64,000 nt of DNA from Ascaphus truei. Lineage: Eukaryota; Chordata; Amphibia; Anura; Ascaphidae. Shown piece after piece: positions 23,361 through 34,385 of this stretch (positions within the stretch are counted from its first letter, which is position 1; the number at the start of each line of letters is the position of its first letter). The notes under the pieces are model-generated. The model made no database searches, was not told where the DNA came from, and saw only the letters and a list, made by a program, of their open reading frames with translations. The translations under genes were made by a program, and so were the position numbers. The stretch is taken from positions 1 through 64,000 of the forward strand of contig WSYH01001909.1 in the NCBI GenBank assembly GCA_036426205.1. Reading direction: 5' to 3'.

Positions 23361-24266
23361 ATAATTTAAAATAATCCGTTCTGTGGGTCTGAGCGGGTTG
23401 AATCGGAGAAACATTTACAAAACATTCTTATTCATCGGTGCACTGTAGGGGTGGCTGTCAATGATTATGATTCGCAGGAAAGTGAATAAATATTTATTTT
23501 ATTTTATCAGTAACCAAAAAATACAAATATAAAAATAATCAGGAATAATACATAATGCAGTCTTTATTAAGTTCTTTTGGCAGCTTAAAGTTGGATAACC
23601 ATTTGTAAAACATTTGTAAAACATGGGGAAACATGAGTAATGCACATTTATAAGAATATTATTTAATACTATATACTGTACAGTACAGTACGGTAATGTA
23701 CTGTATAATATACTGTATATACTATATACTGTATAGTAAAATTATTTTTTCCGTCTTTATCTTTTCCTCATTCTGTCTGCAGTACAGTAGTTCATTGAGA
23801 GAGGAGAGGTTTTGTGTACATCATTACTGCTGTTTATATACTGTACATTTGACTGTACAAGCAGATTTGATTGGACACAATGCCCCCATCTCCCCCTAGG
23901 CCACCCTTTTTCCTGGAACGACAAGAAAACCAAAAATTAGTGCAGTTACTGTACTGTACTGTATGTGCGTACTGTACTGTATTATGGCAGAACTACTGTA
24001 GGTGGCTGGTGCAGCTTTCTCTGGAAAGAAAAAAATGGAGCAGTTAGTAGGCAGTTACTGTAGTACTGTCAAACTAGTCTACTGTATACTGTACTGGAAC
24101 TACTGTATACTCTGACTACTGTTAAATTCTATGTACTGTAACCTGATGGCTGGTGCTGCTCTCTCTGTAAAGAAAAAAACTATTGTATACTCTGACTATT
24201 AGGAAAGAAAAAATCTGTGCCATACTTACCTGTATCATACTGTACTTACAATACTACAGCACAGTA

Positions 24267-25355
24267 CTACTTTCCTGATGCTTGCCCATTACGCGCGATG
24301 ACAATGGGCAACACAGTGGCAATATGGTCTATATATTTATTGCAGCGTTCCACAGTGAGTACATCGTTTCAAAAACTCATTATGCCTTTCAACAACTCGT
24401 CCTTTTTGGAGGGTTTCGCCACTTTCCGGATATGGTCCTTCAGCTGATGCCAGACCATTTCGATCGGATTGAAGTCTGGCGACCTGTCATTGGAAAGAAA
24501 GGACAATTGGTTTAAGAGCTAAAAACAGTGGGGAACAAAAATGGGACACGGTCTACTGCACTTACTCCGCTGGCGTCTTCACCCAGTTGATGCCGCGCTC
24601 AAGGATATGCGCCAGTGACGAGGTGTGCTTGGGATCGTTGTCCTGGTAGAAGCGATGTGGGGAAGTCGCGTGTGATGTATTGCACTATCTCGGGCACAAT
24701 GTTGTCTTGGAAGAAAGCTTTATTCATGATTCCTATAGCAAGAAAAGAAAAGTGCTCAAAAAACTGCACAATAGTACAGTACAGTGCATACGGTAAGGCA
24801 ACACTAGTCAAGTACAGTGCATTAGGCGACATTATATTTGATAAATTTTACCTTCAAAGATGACAATGCATCCCGGTCCACGCCTAGAGATGGCACCCCA
24901 CACATGCAGCTTCACAGGGTGTTTTGGCCGCGGCTTCAAAGATATGCGGCCTTTTTTGTGGAACGCAAATCTTGCAAATCTCTCCAGCGACACAGTAGAC
25001 TCATCAGTGAAGATGCAATCCTGGAAAGTCTCCCCGCTGTCGATCCATGCCTGGGCCTGGAGCACTCTTTTGATTTTGTTTGCGTCCCGTATCATGGGGT
25101 ACACTCTGTAATGACAAGGAATAAAAAATGTTTGCGGCACAGTGCAGTACAGTTTGCGAAACAACACTTTTACCTCCTGTACTGTCCAGTACTAACCTCA
25201 CATGTCCATATTTCCATCCAATGCTGCGTCTCATCTTCTTTATGCTGTTCTTGGATACAGTCAGATTGTGCTTTTCCTGCAGAGTGTTTTTAACCCTTAA
25301 TGCACTCTTCTCATCATTCTCCTCACTCACTTTGTCCACCAGAAGAGTTGTCTCC
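24267..25355 (-). pseudogene. Tc1/mariner-type transposase pseudogene (copy 1)
   Basis: Exons 2-5 of the same gene as 34386-36145 are present on the minus strand in the same order: exon 2 from 25355 (DKVSEENDEKSALRVKN), exon 3 near 25112-24852 (FTDESTVSLERF), exon 4 near 24729-24560 ([12 protein letters not shown]) and exon 5 near 24485-24267 (FNPIEMVWHQLKDHIRK). A small deletion between DFP and HRFYQDND shifts the frame in exon 4. A TGA replaces the Trp codon that copy 2 has in SFWNDVL. Exon 1 is missing. The residues around the catalytic Asp and Glu positions are preserved. Confidence 0.8.
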
Positions 25356-25879
25356 CTACAATGTAAAGAAATAATATTGTTTTATTAATATGCAGCAATA
25401 TAAAATGTATATATATGTAATGTTGTAATATACAGTAAATATAAATATACAAAAAATGTATACTGTTGTACTATAAATATAAATATACATCCTATACAGT
25501 ATATACCGTTGTAAGATTAATTGAAATATACAAAAAAATTATACGGCTGTACTATACAGTAAATATAAATAGACAAAATATATATACTGTTGTACTATAA
25601 ATATAAATATACAAAATAAATATATTGTTGTAATATAAATATAAATATACATCCTATATACAGTATACCGTTGTAAGATTAATTGAAATATACAAAAAAT
25701 TTATTCTGCTGTACTATAAATAGACAAAATATATATACTGTTGTACTATAAATATAAATATACAAAATAAATATACTGTTGTAATATAAATATAAATATA
25801 AATATATAAATAATAGTCTTATTACCCTGGCTATTTTCTTAAAATTATTATATTTCTACATTGCGCCGGATTTTATATA

Positions 25880-26660
25880 TATATATATATATATATCTCA
25901 GAAAGAGGCGCGTGCCACATAGCGTAATTCTGTAGGGATTTTATTCTCAACAATAGTAAATGTATAAAAGCACACTCATAAGTATAGCTTAAGTAAAAGC
26001 ATGTAGAGTCAGTCAATCTGAAAAGAGATGATACTCATCTGGAACGACTGCCACAGCCAGAAATCCTCCTGGAGCTCAGCAAATGGTGTAGAAACAAACG
26101 TCCATAGTATATGAACCTCCAGAATGCAGGGATAATGGATAGTATTGCAACAATATGAGTAAGTATACCGCACAGACTGCGACTATTCTAACACAAACCA
26201 GTGGCAATCGCCAAAAAGACCCAGGTACATGCTGGATACATGCCTTAAACTTGCCTTAAACTAGACCCAGCATTTATGCATTGATTAATGGCCCATCAGA
26301 TTAACAGCGGGGGACCCTGGCAGTCCCATTCAAACTGAATGGGACTGCCAGGGAACCCGGCTGTGTTAATCCTATGGGTCATTAGTCAATGCAGAAATGC
26401 CTTAAACTTGCCTTAAACTAGCCAGGTTACACCCAGCACATACACAGAATGTAACCGGCTAGTTTAAGGCAAGCTTTAGAATACTCGTGGTCTCGTCTGT
26501 ATGTCGTGTCTAACCACAACTGCAGTAGACAAACCGCAAGTATATCGATACACAGTTATCACGTGGTGACGGAATGATGTCATACAGTACATCTCCGCAT
26601 ACGGGTCCCTACGCGTTTCGTCACAGCACGTGACTTCGTCGGGGGATAAGGAAATTAGAC
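25880..26660 (-). mobile_element. PLE terminal repeat fragment
   Basis: Follows a (TA)n tract at 25874-25900. The right part (26600-26650) read on the minus strand contains CCCCGACGAAG, a GTCACG...TGTGAC stem and GAAACGCGTAGGGA, as in the other PLE terminal repeats here. No endonuclease reading frame is attached. It contains the hairpin at about 26255-26420. Confidence 0.45.
26255..26420. mobile_element. Hairpin MITE
   Basis: Perfect inverted arms CCCTGGCAGTCCCATTCA / TGAATGGGACTGCCAGGG meet at about 26335. Imperfect pairing extends outward (GCATTGATTAATGGCCCAT against ATGGGTCATTAGTCAATGC) for about 70 bp per arm. The repeated GCCTTAAACTTGCCTTAAAC outside it may mark the target. Confidence 0.65.
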
Positions 26661-28640
26661 CTTTTAAAGCCCGCTAATGGCCTAAAAAAATCAGCGGTAT
26701 TAGATAATGTTGCCTGTGCAATACATTTAGAAAAAAGAAAAAAAACCTCATAAGATTAACAATGACATAAAATCTAAGACAAGGGCTAACCAAAACAGAT
26801 GTCTAAATTTAAAACATGCATAATTTAAAAACCAGTGTAAAATATATAAATAAACACATACTGTATTGCCAACAAATTTTGCTAAACATGTGAAAAAAAG
26901 AAACTTTATAATTGCAATAGTAATATTACACTCAAGGTAAACCTCAATATTAAGCATACCTCAATATTCGGCATACATGACATACATTCATGGCAATATA
27001 AATAATCATAATAAAAATTGCCTACAAATAAGGCATGTGCCCTTAGGCAAGCACTATTAAGGACACAACCTTCTCACCCCTCCCCCCCTCAAAAAAAAGA
27101 ACATCCCTTTCCATTAGGTAGGTTGCAGAGGGTCTCCAGAGCTGGATCCCGTTTATTTCAGCTTCAGAGACCCCATTCTTCCTGGGATATTGCCTTAGGT
27201 TTTGCTGGTATCTCCGCTTGGATTTATATGTTCCATCACTAATAGGGCTAATAGGAAGCCGTGATGTCATATGCGGCTTTTTATTGGCCCATGTGACCCG
27301 GGTCTTTAAAACTGAGCAAGAGATACCAGCACCCCCTAAGAAGGTATGTATCTCAGTGAGCAAGGGGGTCCCAGGAGATGAAATTAACGGGGCTCAGCTC
27401 CGGAGACCCCTGCTTCAATCCTACATGTATTTAAAAAAGGAAAGCAGCAGTGCTGCTTCTTTCTCCCTCTTGCCCCCCCTGAGACCTGCCACCCCAGGTG
27501 GTAGCTTACTGCCTAGGTGCAGACCTGCACAGGAGAATGCTGTAGAAAGGAAATTGGCCTGCTGCCACTATTTGAACCTCAATGGAGAAGTCGTTGAAGC
27601 AGTTTTTTTATTTTTTTTATTTTTTTATTTTAATAAATCAGTTCTGTACTATGAGAAAATACTTGTACCATTTTTTTTTTTTAAATAAAACTATTGGCTC
27701 TGGCACACCATTTTTTGATACCGTCCCCCCCCCCCCCCACCCTCTAGCAGTGCACCAATTGTATCTAGTGACTGCCTGGTCACATGATCTTCCCCACAGA
27801 AATTTGTATCTTTGGTCCTCTTCTGAAAAAAGAAATGTGTTTGCAGCGCTAATGCTTAAACAAATATAGTAAAACCTAATACTACAGTGATTACAAAAAA
27901 ACCTTTATATAAAAGGACTTGGCTGCCTGGAAACTGACCAATACTGGTCAACACAAAACACAGAACAACACAATGTAACCGGCGCCTAGATCTGTATGGG
28001 TTCATTGATCTAGGCACCGGTTACATTGTGTTGTTCTGTTTTTTGGTCCTCTTCTGCTACATTGACAGAGCCCCCGAGCCAAATCTTTGCCGATCGATCA
28101 GCAACTTTTACTTATTGTGTGGATTATATTGATACACATATTAAAGGGGGGGAAAAAGACACAACTTGGACTGCTGCTTTAAGGGATAGGTTGACGAGAG
28201 TAGTCCTAAAAGGAACCTATTCAAACTGGTCTATTGTTGTAAGTGGGACTGGATACTCAAACCATTGGTCTTTAATGTGTTTATTAATGTCAGGTTGTAA
28301 AACAATTAGTACAGGATGCATTTTTCTGTTGAGGAACTTGGAGAGAATATGTGGGAAAGTACAGTATGTGACAAGGTTTTAATATAGATAAAACCTTTTT
28401 GTGCACGTCAACTCCTGTTTTAGCAGTCTGAGCAGCTGAAAAAATGCCTACTACATCTGTATCTGAGGTCAATGCAAAGAATTAGGAAATTAGCTTTTCA
28501 CCCCAAGTGTTAAACAATCCATTAAGATTACAGGGAAGGAGATCTTGTGTACAGGACATTAAATGTAAACATGGCTTTTATTTTATTTTTTATGTTTCTA
28601 TTAATACTTACTAAGCCTTAATTAGAAGTGCAAAAAAAAA
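26660..28640. other. Repeat-rich intron, no gene
   Basis: AT-rich DNA to 27010. A frog-type repeat at about 27120-27420 has two related blocks in opposite halves (GGAGACCCCTGCTTC-like). There are homopolymer T and C tracts at 27605-27740. A 77-bp palindrome sits at 27961-28037. A frame at 28026-28382 is not recognisable. Confidence 0.35.
27961..28037. repeat. Near-perfect palindrome
   Basis: Arms of about 31 bp (AGAACAACACAATGTAACCG ... CTAGATC) are repeated in inverse order after a 14-bp loop. One mismatch is visible (GGCGCC against GGCACC). Probably a tiny MITE. Confidence 0.75.
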
Positions 28641-28659
28641 CCTGTAACTTCATATAGTT

Positions 28660-29350
28660 GAATAGCAATGATTACTTTGTGGGGTGTGCTACTAATTTAT
28701 TAGCGAAATGCAACCCAAACCATAAACCTGAATCTCATCATGGGAGTACCCATAAAGCCCCACCCTCTCCCAACACTGGCCACATTTTTCAATTTGGCCC
28801 TGTATCCGAAGAGGAGATTACACAAGCGCTCCTCAAATTAAAACTAAGCAGCCAATGTGGACCTGACTTACTACAATCTAGGTTCCTAAGACTTGGTGCC
28901 CCAGCCATTGCCAAACCAATTGCTTCCATAGTCAACTCTATCCTGTCTGCAGGCCATATCCCCAAGTCCTGGAAAACTGCCAGAGTTGTCCCAATCTTCA
29001 AAACTGGGGACAAAAACACTGTCTCAAACTATAGGCCAATCTCTCTTCTCCCACTACTATCCAGGGTCATGGGAAAATGTGTCCACTCCCAATTAAGCGA
29101 TTACTATACCAAGACAAATTTCCCTAGCCAATTCCAATCTGGCTTTCGTCCCAAACACTCTACTGTAATTACCATACTAAAAGTTTGCAATGAAATCTAG
29201 TGTGGAATGGAACGGGGTCAACTCATTGGTGCAATATTCCTAGATTTTGCAAAGGCTTTTGATACTGTTGATCATCCTATCCTGCTTAACAAACTCCAGA
29301 GCTCTGGAATAGGGAAGCATGCTTTAAACTGGTTTCTGTCCTACCTATCA
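28660..29350 (+). pseudogene. CR1/L2-type LINE reverse transcriptase, segment 1 of 3
   Basis: Encodes EEEITQALLKLKLSSQCGPD, then PKSWKTARVVPIFKTGDKN, NYRPISLLPLLSRVMGK and QSGFRPKHST, which are fingers and palm motifs of non-LTR reverse transcriptases. After a stop near 29200 the frame goes on as IFLDFAKAFDTVDHPILLNK. It breaks off at CTACCTATCA (29341-29350), where a PLE is inserted. The LINE continues at 32283 and 47211. Confidence 0.8.
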
Positions 29351-30197
29351 TGTATATAGGAAAAAAAGAAGTAAGCACTGCCAAAAGAAATCCGGACTGG
29401 AGGCGGGTTAAAATGCCAAAAAGTTTAATCGGGCATAATGCCCCGAGATAACACTAAACAGCACGTTCCTCTGACGCGTTTAGTGCCAGTGGCACTTTGT
29501 CAAAGAGTATCTCTGTCATGCCCTGCCCCCTGCTTATATAGGGCGAGTTCTAATTATTAATTGGGCTCATCGGCGTCCCTCTGTAGCCACGCCCACATCT
29601 GACGTCAAGACATACGTCACCAATGCGGGTGGTGCCACTAGTCAGGAACGCCTCAGTACTCCGCCCACCCTAATTGAACTTATCAGAGTCCCGCAATAGC
29701 CACACCCCCATCCGACGTCAAGACACACGTCACTGAAGTAGGTGGTGCAGCTAGTCGGAAACTCCTCAATATACTGCCCACCTCACTCACAGAGCTGCCT
29801 CTCAGCTGCTGGCGTGGAACGCCGGTATGCTGCTCCATCCCTGCCCACCTCTGATGTCACCATCAGTGTGGATATGGATTGGAGCTGCAGCCGGTGCCCA
29901 TTCAACCCAGCAGCCCATCGGCAGCTACCAAAACATGACACAACAATGCAGTATAATAGACTAATGCAGGGAGTATTCTATGTGACTACATATGTGGGAA
30001 ACACATTCTATGAACTTAATAGGGTGCGCATAGCGACACATTGAACAGAAACCACATTTTTGGAATCCTTTTGTAAGTTACAACTAGATAAGGGATTGAC
30101 ACCCCTGACACAAAAAAGACCAAAATTTGTTTTCAGGAGAGCTTGATCTTTAGCATCATCTCTATCTCCGAGTCTCTTCAGCTCCCGATCCAGTCCA

Positions 30198-30657
30198 GCA
30201 GGTATCAAAGGGATTCCATAAATGTGGTTTCTGTTCTATGTGTCGCTATGCGCACCCTATTAAGTTCATAGAACGTGTCCAACCTAAACAAAGAAAGAAA
30301 ATACATATGTTTATCAATTGCAACACGAGCTATGTCATATATGCCTTAAAATGTGGATGTGGTAAATATTATATAGGTCGCACCATCAGACCTCTAAGAT
30401 TTAGGATTAGCGAACATGTGCGCCTAATTAAGAAAATAGATATTCTACATCCAGGCTCCAAACAATTCACCAATTGCCAAAAGGTAGGCATTAATAATTT
30501 TCCATTTTCAGGTATTCAACATATATCCATCCCTGCCCCTATTCGTGGGAGGGATAGACTGAATAGACGTGAAATGGCATGGATTTACAGCATGAATGCT
30601 ATGTCTCCTGCGGGCATCAACGTAGACTGGGAACTTGCCCATTTTCTTACGGGCTAG
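30198..30657 (+). CDS. PLE C GIY-YIG endonuclease fragment
   Basis: Starts without its own ATG at the head-to-head junction (KGFHKCGFCSMCRYAHPIKF). The CxxC pair is followed by the GIY-YIG core (SYVIYALKCGCGKYYIGRTI, RPLRFRISEHVRLIKK) and the PLE C-terminal signature (AWIYSMNAMSPAGINVDWEL). An ATG is available at 30238 but lies inside the domain. The reverse transcriptase is absent, so this is a 5'-truncated copy. Confidence 0.8.
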
Positions 30658-31700
30658 ACTCCAGTCTTACGTTGATACATTCATTGGTTATATGTTTTTT
30701 CATATGTTTTTTCATTGGTTGTTTCATTATTTACTGCTAGATGGTTCCTTTTTCCCTTTCCTTCCCCGCCCTTCCTTCCTTGCAAACCCCTCACCTCCCC
30801 TCCACCTTCTTCATCTTCTGTTCCCTCCTTTTCTCCCTACCTTCATTTATTTAATGTATAGATACGCATATATGAGTTTGGATTTATCTATCAACTGTAT
30901 TGCTTTTCTATGCTTCTCCATATCTATATTATCCATGATTATGGGACCCTATTTAGGATAAATTATATGATTGATGTGGGGCTATGGATCCCTGAAGAGA
31001 TATTTCACTATCTGTATGTATTATGGATATTTGTTTATCCTGTTTAGAATGGTATATTTATTGTGTGGTTTGTTTATATTTTATTGTTCAGCACTACTGT
31101 ATGTCCTTAATGTCCCTAATATCTTTCCAGGAATTTGTTTCTGACATGTATATGTGGGTTGCTGTGGTGTTGTGGTATACACGATGTTTGTCATCCATTG
31201 CATCTGTTTCCCACATATGTAGTCAAATAGAATACTCCCTGCATTAGTCTATTATACTGCAGTGTTGTCATGTTTTGGTAGCTGCCGATGGGCTACTGGG
31301 TTGAATGGGCACCGGCTGCAGCTCCAATCTGTATCCACACTGATGGTGACATCAGAGGTGGGCGGGGATGGAGCAGCATACCGGTGTTCCATGCCAGCAG
31401 CTGAGAGGCAGCTCTGTGAGTGAGGTGGGCAGTACATTGAGGAGTTTCCGACTAGCTGCACCACCTACATCAGTGATGTGTGTCTTGACGTCGGATGGGG
31501 GTGTGGCTATTGCGGGACTCCGATAAGTTCAATTAGGGTGGGCGGAGTACTGAGGTGTTCCTGACTAGTGGCACCACCCGCATTGGTGACGTATGTCTTG
31601 ACGTCAGATGTGGGCGTGGCTACAGCAGGACGCCGATGAGCCCAATTAATAATTAGAACTCGCCCTATATAAGCAGGGGGCAGGACATGACAGAGACACT

Positions 31701-31745
31701 CTTTGACAAAGTGCCACTGGCACGAAACGCGTCAGAGGAACGTGC
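31701..31745 (+). ncRNA. Degenerate hammerhead-like motif of PLE C
   Basis: TTTGACAAAGTGCCACTGGC followed by ACGAAACGCGTC. A perfect stem II (GTGCC/GGCAC) and GAAA are present, but the CUGANGA box is altered to UUGACAA, so cleavage is doubtful. The inverse copy is at about 29470-29512. Confidence 0.3.
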
Positions 31746-32282
31746 TGTTTAGTGTTATCTCTGGGCATTATGCCTGATCTAAACTTGTTGGCATTTTAAC
31801 CCGCCTCCAGTCCAGATTTCTTTTGGCAGTGCTTACTCCTTTTTTCCTAAATTCTTTACAAGCTGTGGAAGTGATGCACGCCTTTTGGAACGGATTTTAC
31901 CAAGATTTACCAGCTACTTTTCAAGATCAGTGAGTACATTCCTTTATTGTTGCTGAGACGTGGCCAGTGTATACAGGACATTGTGCAGTTCTAGGTGGAT
32001 TACATAGGAGGAGGGTAAGGGATTGCGGCATTGCAGAGGGGTGATTTTCATCAGCTTATCTCTTTCCCCTGTCCCCCCCTCCTCCATTCCCTGTGTTGCT
32101 TACTGCCACCTGATTGGATACATCACATCTATAGTACTACAGTACAGCTACTTATGGTTTATTACATTGTCCGTTCCATTCTTCACTGATGATTTATTAC
32201 ATCCACACCTGATCACGTTATACGGAGGAGTATTGGTAGCACCCCAGGGGATTTATCCCCATCTGCTTATATCTACCTATCA

Positions 32283-32435
32283 GGTATATCCCAACATGTA
32301 TCAATCTCAGGCTCTAACTCCAACCCCCTGGATATCACTTGTGGTGTCCCGCAAGGCTCTGTTCTGGGGCCCCTACTCTTCTCAGTGTTCATCAATGATC
32401 TTCCCACAGCTTGTAAGGAAGCTTCAATACACATG
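32283..32435 (+). pseudogene. CR1/L2-type LINE reverse transcriptase, segment 2 of 3
   Basis: Encodes DITCGVPQ, VLGPLLFSVFINDLP and ACKEASIHM, continuing segment 1. It ends at TA (32436-32437) just before the YADD codons, which resume at 47211 as YADDTILYAD. Confidence 0.85.
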
Positions 32436-32437
32436 TA

Positions 32438-32461
32438 CAGTGGCGGCCGCCTTTATCCTAG
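32438..32461 (+). repeat. Left terminal inverted repeat of the composite transposon
   Basis: CAGTGGCGGCCGCCTTTATC and the following bases. It agrees with the right end at CAG, GCGGCC, C and TTTAT, and with the left end of copy 1 at 20316 (CAGTGGCGACC..CTTTATTCT). Confidence 0.75.
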
Positions 32462-34385
32462 TGCGGCCGTGTTGGCGCAACTCTGATAACCGCGGACAGA
32501 TGCGTTTTTTTTTAACGGAATATGTCCCGGTATTTTAGCGCTCGTAATATTAGCATTTTATTAGCGCTGTCTGCAATACTGCAATACCGTCTAAAAACTC
32601 AGGGGGGGCGTTCGCGAGCTGTTGTCTTCAAAGTCTAATACTTTAGCAGTTCAACCTACGTCAGTACACAATCTGTGTGCGCGCGCAGTAAATGTAAATT
32701 TGCATATTTATACATGCATGTGCAGTGCTGTATGTCTCATTTGAACATTGTTGAAACGCATAGGCGTGTACTGTAACAGTATCACATTTCGGCATATACA
32801 GCGCTTTCCCCTCGCTCGCCCCGGCACACACAGGCTAATTTACTGCACTGCAGTATTTCAACTTCTTATCTTATCTACAGTACACCTCTCCCACACCATT
32901 CCTTTGAATGTGTGTCTTTCTGGTTTCAATCACATTCCTGCTTGCTAGCTGTTGATTACTGCACATGCGTCTATAACTTCACCACTGCTTGTTTCTGAAG
33001 TTCAAGAGTGAGTGACCAAAAAAAATATATATATTTTTTTCTCTTCATTTTTTTTTTTATTTTCTCCACAAGCCTGCCTAAACCATCTTGACATTATGAT
33101 ATTCAATCTGTGCTGTAGCTTTTGACTGCGACACTGTGCGTTTGACTGCACATGGTTGATTTGTGTGGTTTTTATGTATTTGGGGGTGTGGGGATCAAAT
33201 TATCATGATGACCTGCCTGTTGAAAATATGTCATGTCTTTGAACTACAATACAGCTAATACTTCATGCAGCTTTAGTCTGTACCCCCCTCCAACACGCAC
33301 ACACACACAAGGCTCGCTCAAGGATTTGAACCTCTTATCGACACCTCTCCAGAACCATTCCGTTTCTAAAGCTTGTCATTGTGCTTTTAATCGTCCCTAG
33401 CCGAGCATCACCTCTCTGCGCCTGCGTGTAATCCTCTTTGGGAAGGGAGCAACATAGCACACCTCTCTGTAATCCTCTTTGGGAAGGGAGCTAGCTGATG
33501 ATTACTGCGCATGACTCACCCATCCACGCCCCCAACCCTTTGAGGCTTTGTTTACGGTAATGCTTGTGATAATCCCTTCTCGAATTTGATATGTAAATCT
33601 GATTTGCACAGCACTGTGAAATTGAGAGTTAAAAAAAACCATAATACGATTCATGTTTTTGATGCAGTAAGTTACCACTTTTTGTCATTCTTTCTTTTTC
33701 TTTGGTGTAAGGTGTGCGGGGGGGGTGGTGTCAATGATTATGATTATCATGAATGTAAAGAAATATTTATTTTATTTTATCAGGAACAAAAAATACAAAT
33801 ATACAAATAATCATGAATAATACAAAATGCAGTCTTTATTCAGTTCTTCTGTCAGTTGAAAATTGAGGTACGGTGGATAATCATGAATAATGCACATTGA
33901 TAATAATATTAATTAATAATATATAATAGATAATAATATATATAATAATATAAAATTTTCCGTCTTTATCTTCTTCCTCAGTCTGTGTAGTTCATTGAGA
34001 GAGGGGAGGTTTTGTGTGAATCATGACTGCAGTTTAGATACACATAACTGTACACACAGTTCACAAACTTTACACATGATATCCCCCCCCCCTCTCCCCC
34101 AGTCCATCCTTTTTTTCTCTGAAAAGACAAGAAAAGGAAAAATGAGTGCAGTTAGGTGCATATTATGACATTGTGTACTGGTATAGCTTCTCTATATTGG
34201 ACTACAGTATGCAGTTAGTACTGTCAAACTCGTCTGTACTGGAACTACTGTATACTGTGACTACTGTTAAATACTGTACTTTGTAACCAGATTGCTAGTG
34301 CTGCTCTCTCAGGAAAGAAAAATCTGTGCCATACTTACCTGTATCATACTGTACTTACAATACTACAGTACAGTACTATACCATA
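32462..34385. other. Left non-coding arm of the composite transposon
   Basis: No gene was seen. Blocks are shared with copy 1 (GCGAGCTGTTGTCTT near 32610, CCCTAGCCGAGC near 33400, CAATGATTATGATT near 33730). A duplicated CTCTGTAATCCTCTTTGGGAAG-like pair lies near 33420-33490. Homopolymer C and A tracts are frequent. It probably holds the transposase 3' UTR and subterminal binding sites. Confidence 0.45.

Larger units (their letters stand above)
20316..25870. mobile_element. Decayed Tc1/mariner-type transposon, copy 1 of the composite family
   Basis: Starts right after TA at 20314-20315 with CAGTGGCGACCAACTTTATT, matching the left end of the element at 32438. Bases 20316-20600 align with 32438-32720 (shared GCGAGCTGTTGTCTT, GCGCGCAGTAA, TTGCATATTTA). 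After an unrelated insert (about 20605-23360) the similarity resumes (AATGATTATGATT, TGCAGTCTTTATT), leading to a transposase pseudogene at 24267-25355. The first transposase exon, the BEN gene and the forkhead gene are absent. AT-rich intron 1 sequence ends near 25870, where another repeat starts. No right terminus was found. The expected PLE H continuation does not occur to the right, so the element is truncated or rearranged. Confidence 0.7.
29351..32272. mobile_element. PLE C: tail-out inverted pair with target duplication
   Basis: The target duplication CTACCTATCA lies at 29341-29350 and 32273-32282, inside the LINE. The left arm (29351-30050) is a terminal repeat plus a short endonuclease fragment on the minus strand. 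The right part (from about 30200) is the plus-strand endonuclease gene, 3' UTR and terminal repeat. The two arms share long blocks (for example ACGTCAAGACATACGTCACC and its complement). Near 30050-30200 the two copies meet head to head. Confidence 0.8.

Noticed and set aside
24838..25388. Plus-strand frames of 83-151 codons
   Set aside because: They are antisense to the transposase pseudogene exons.
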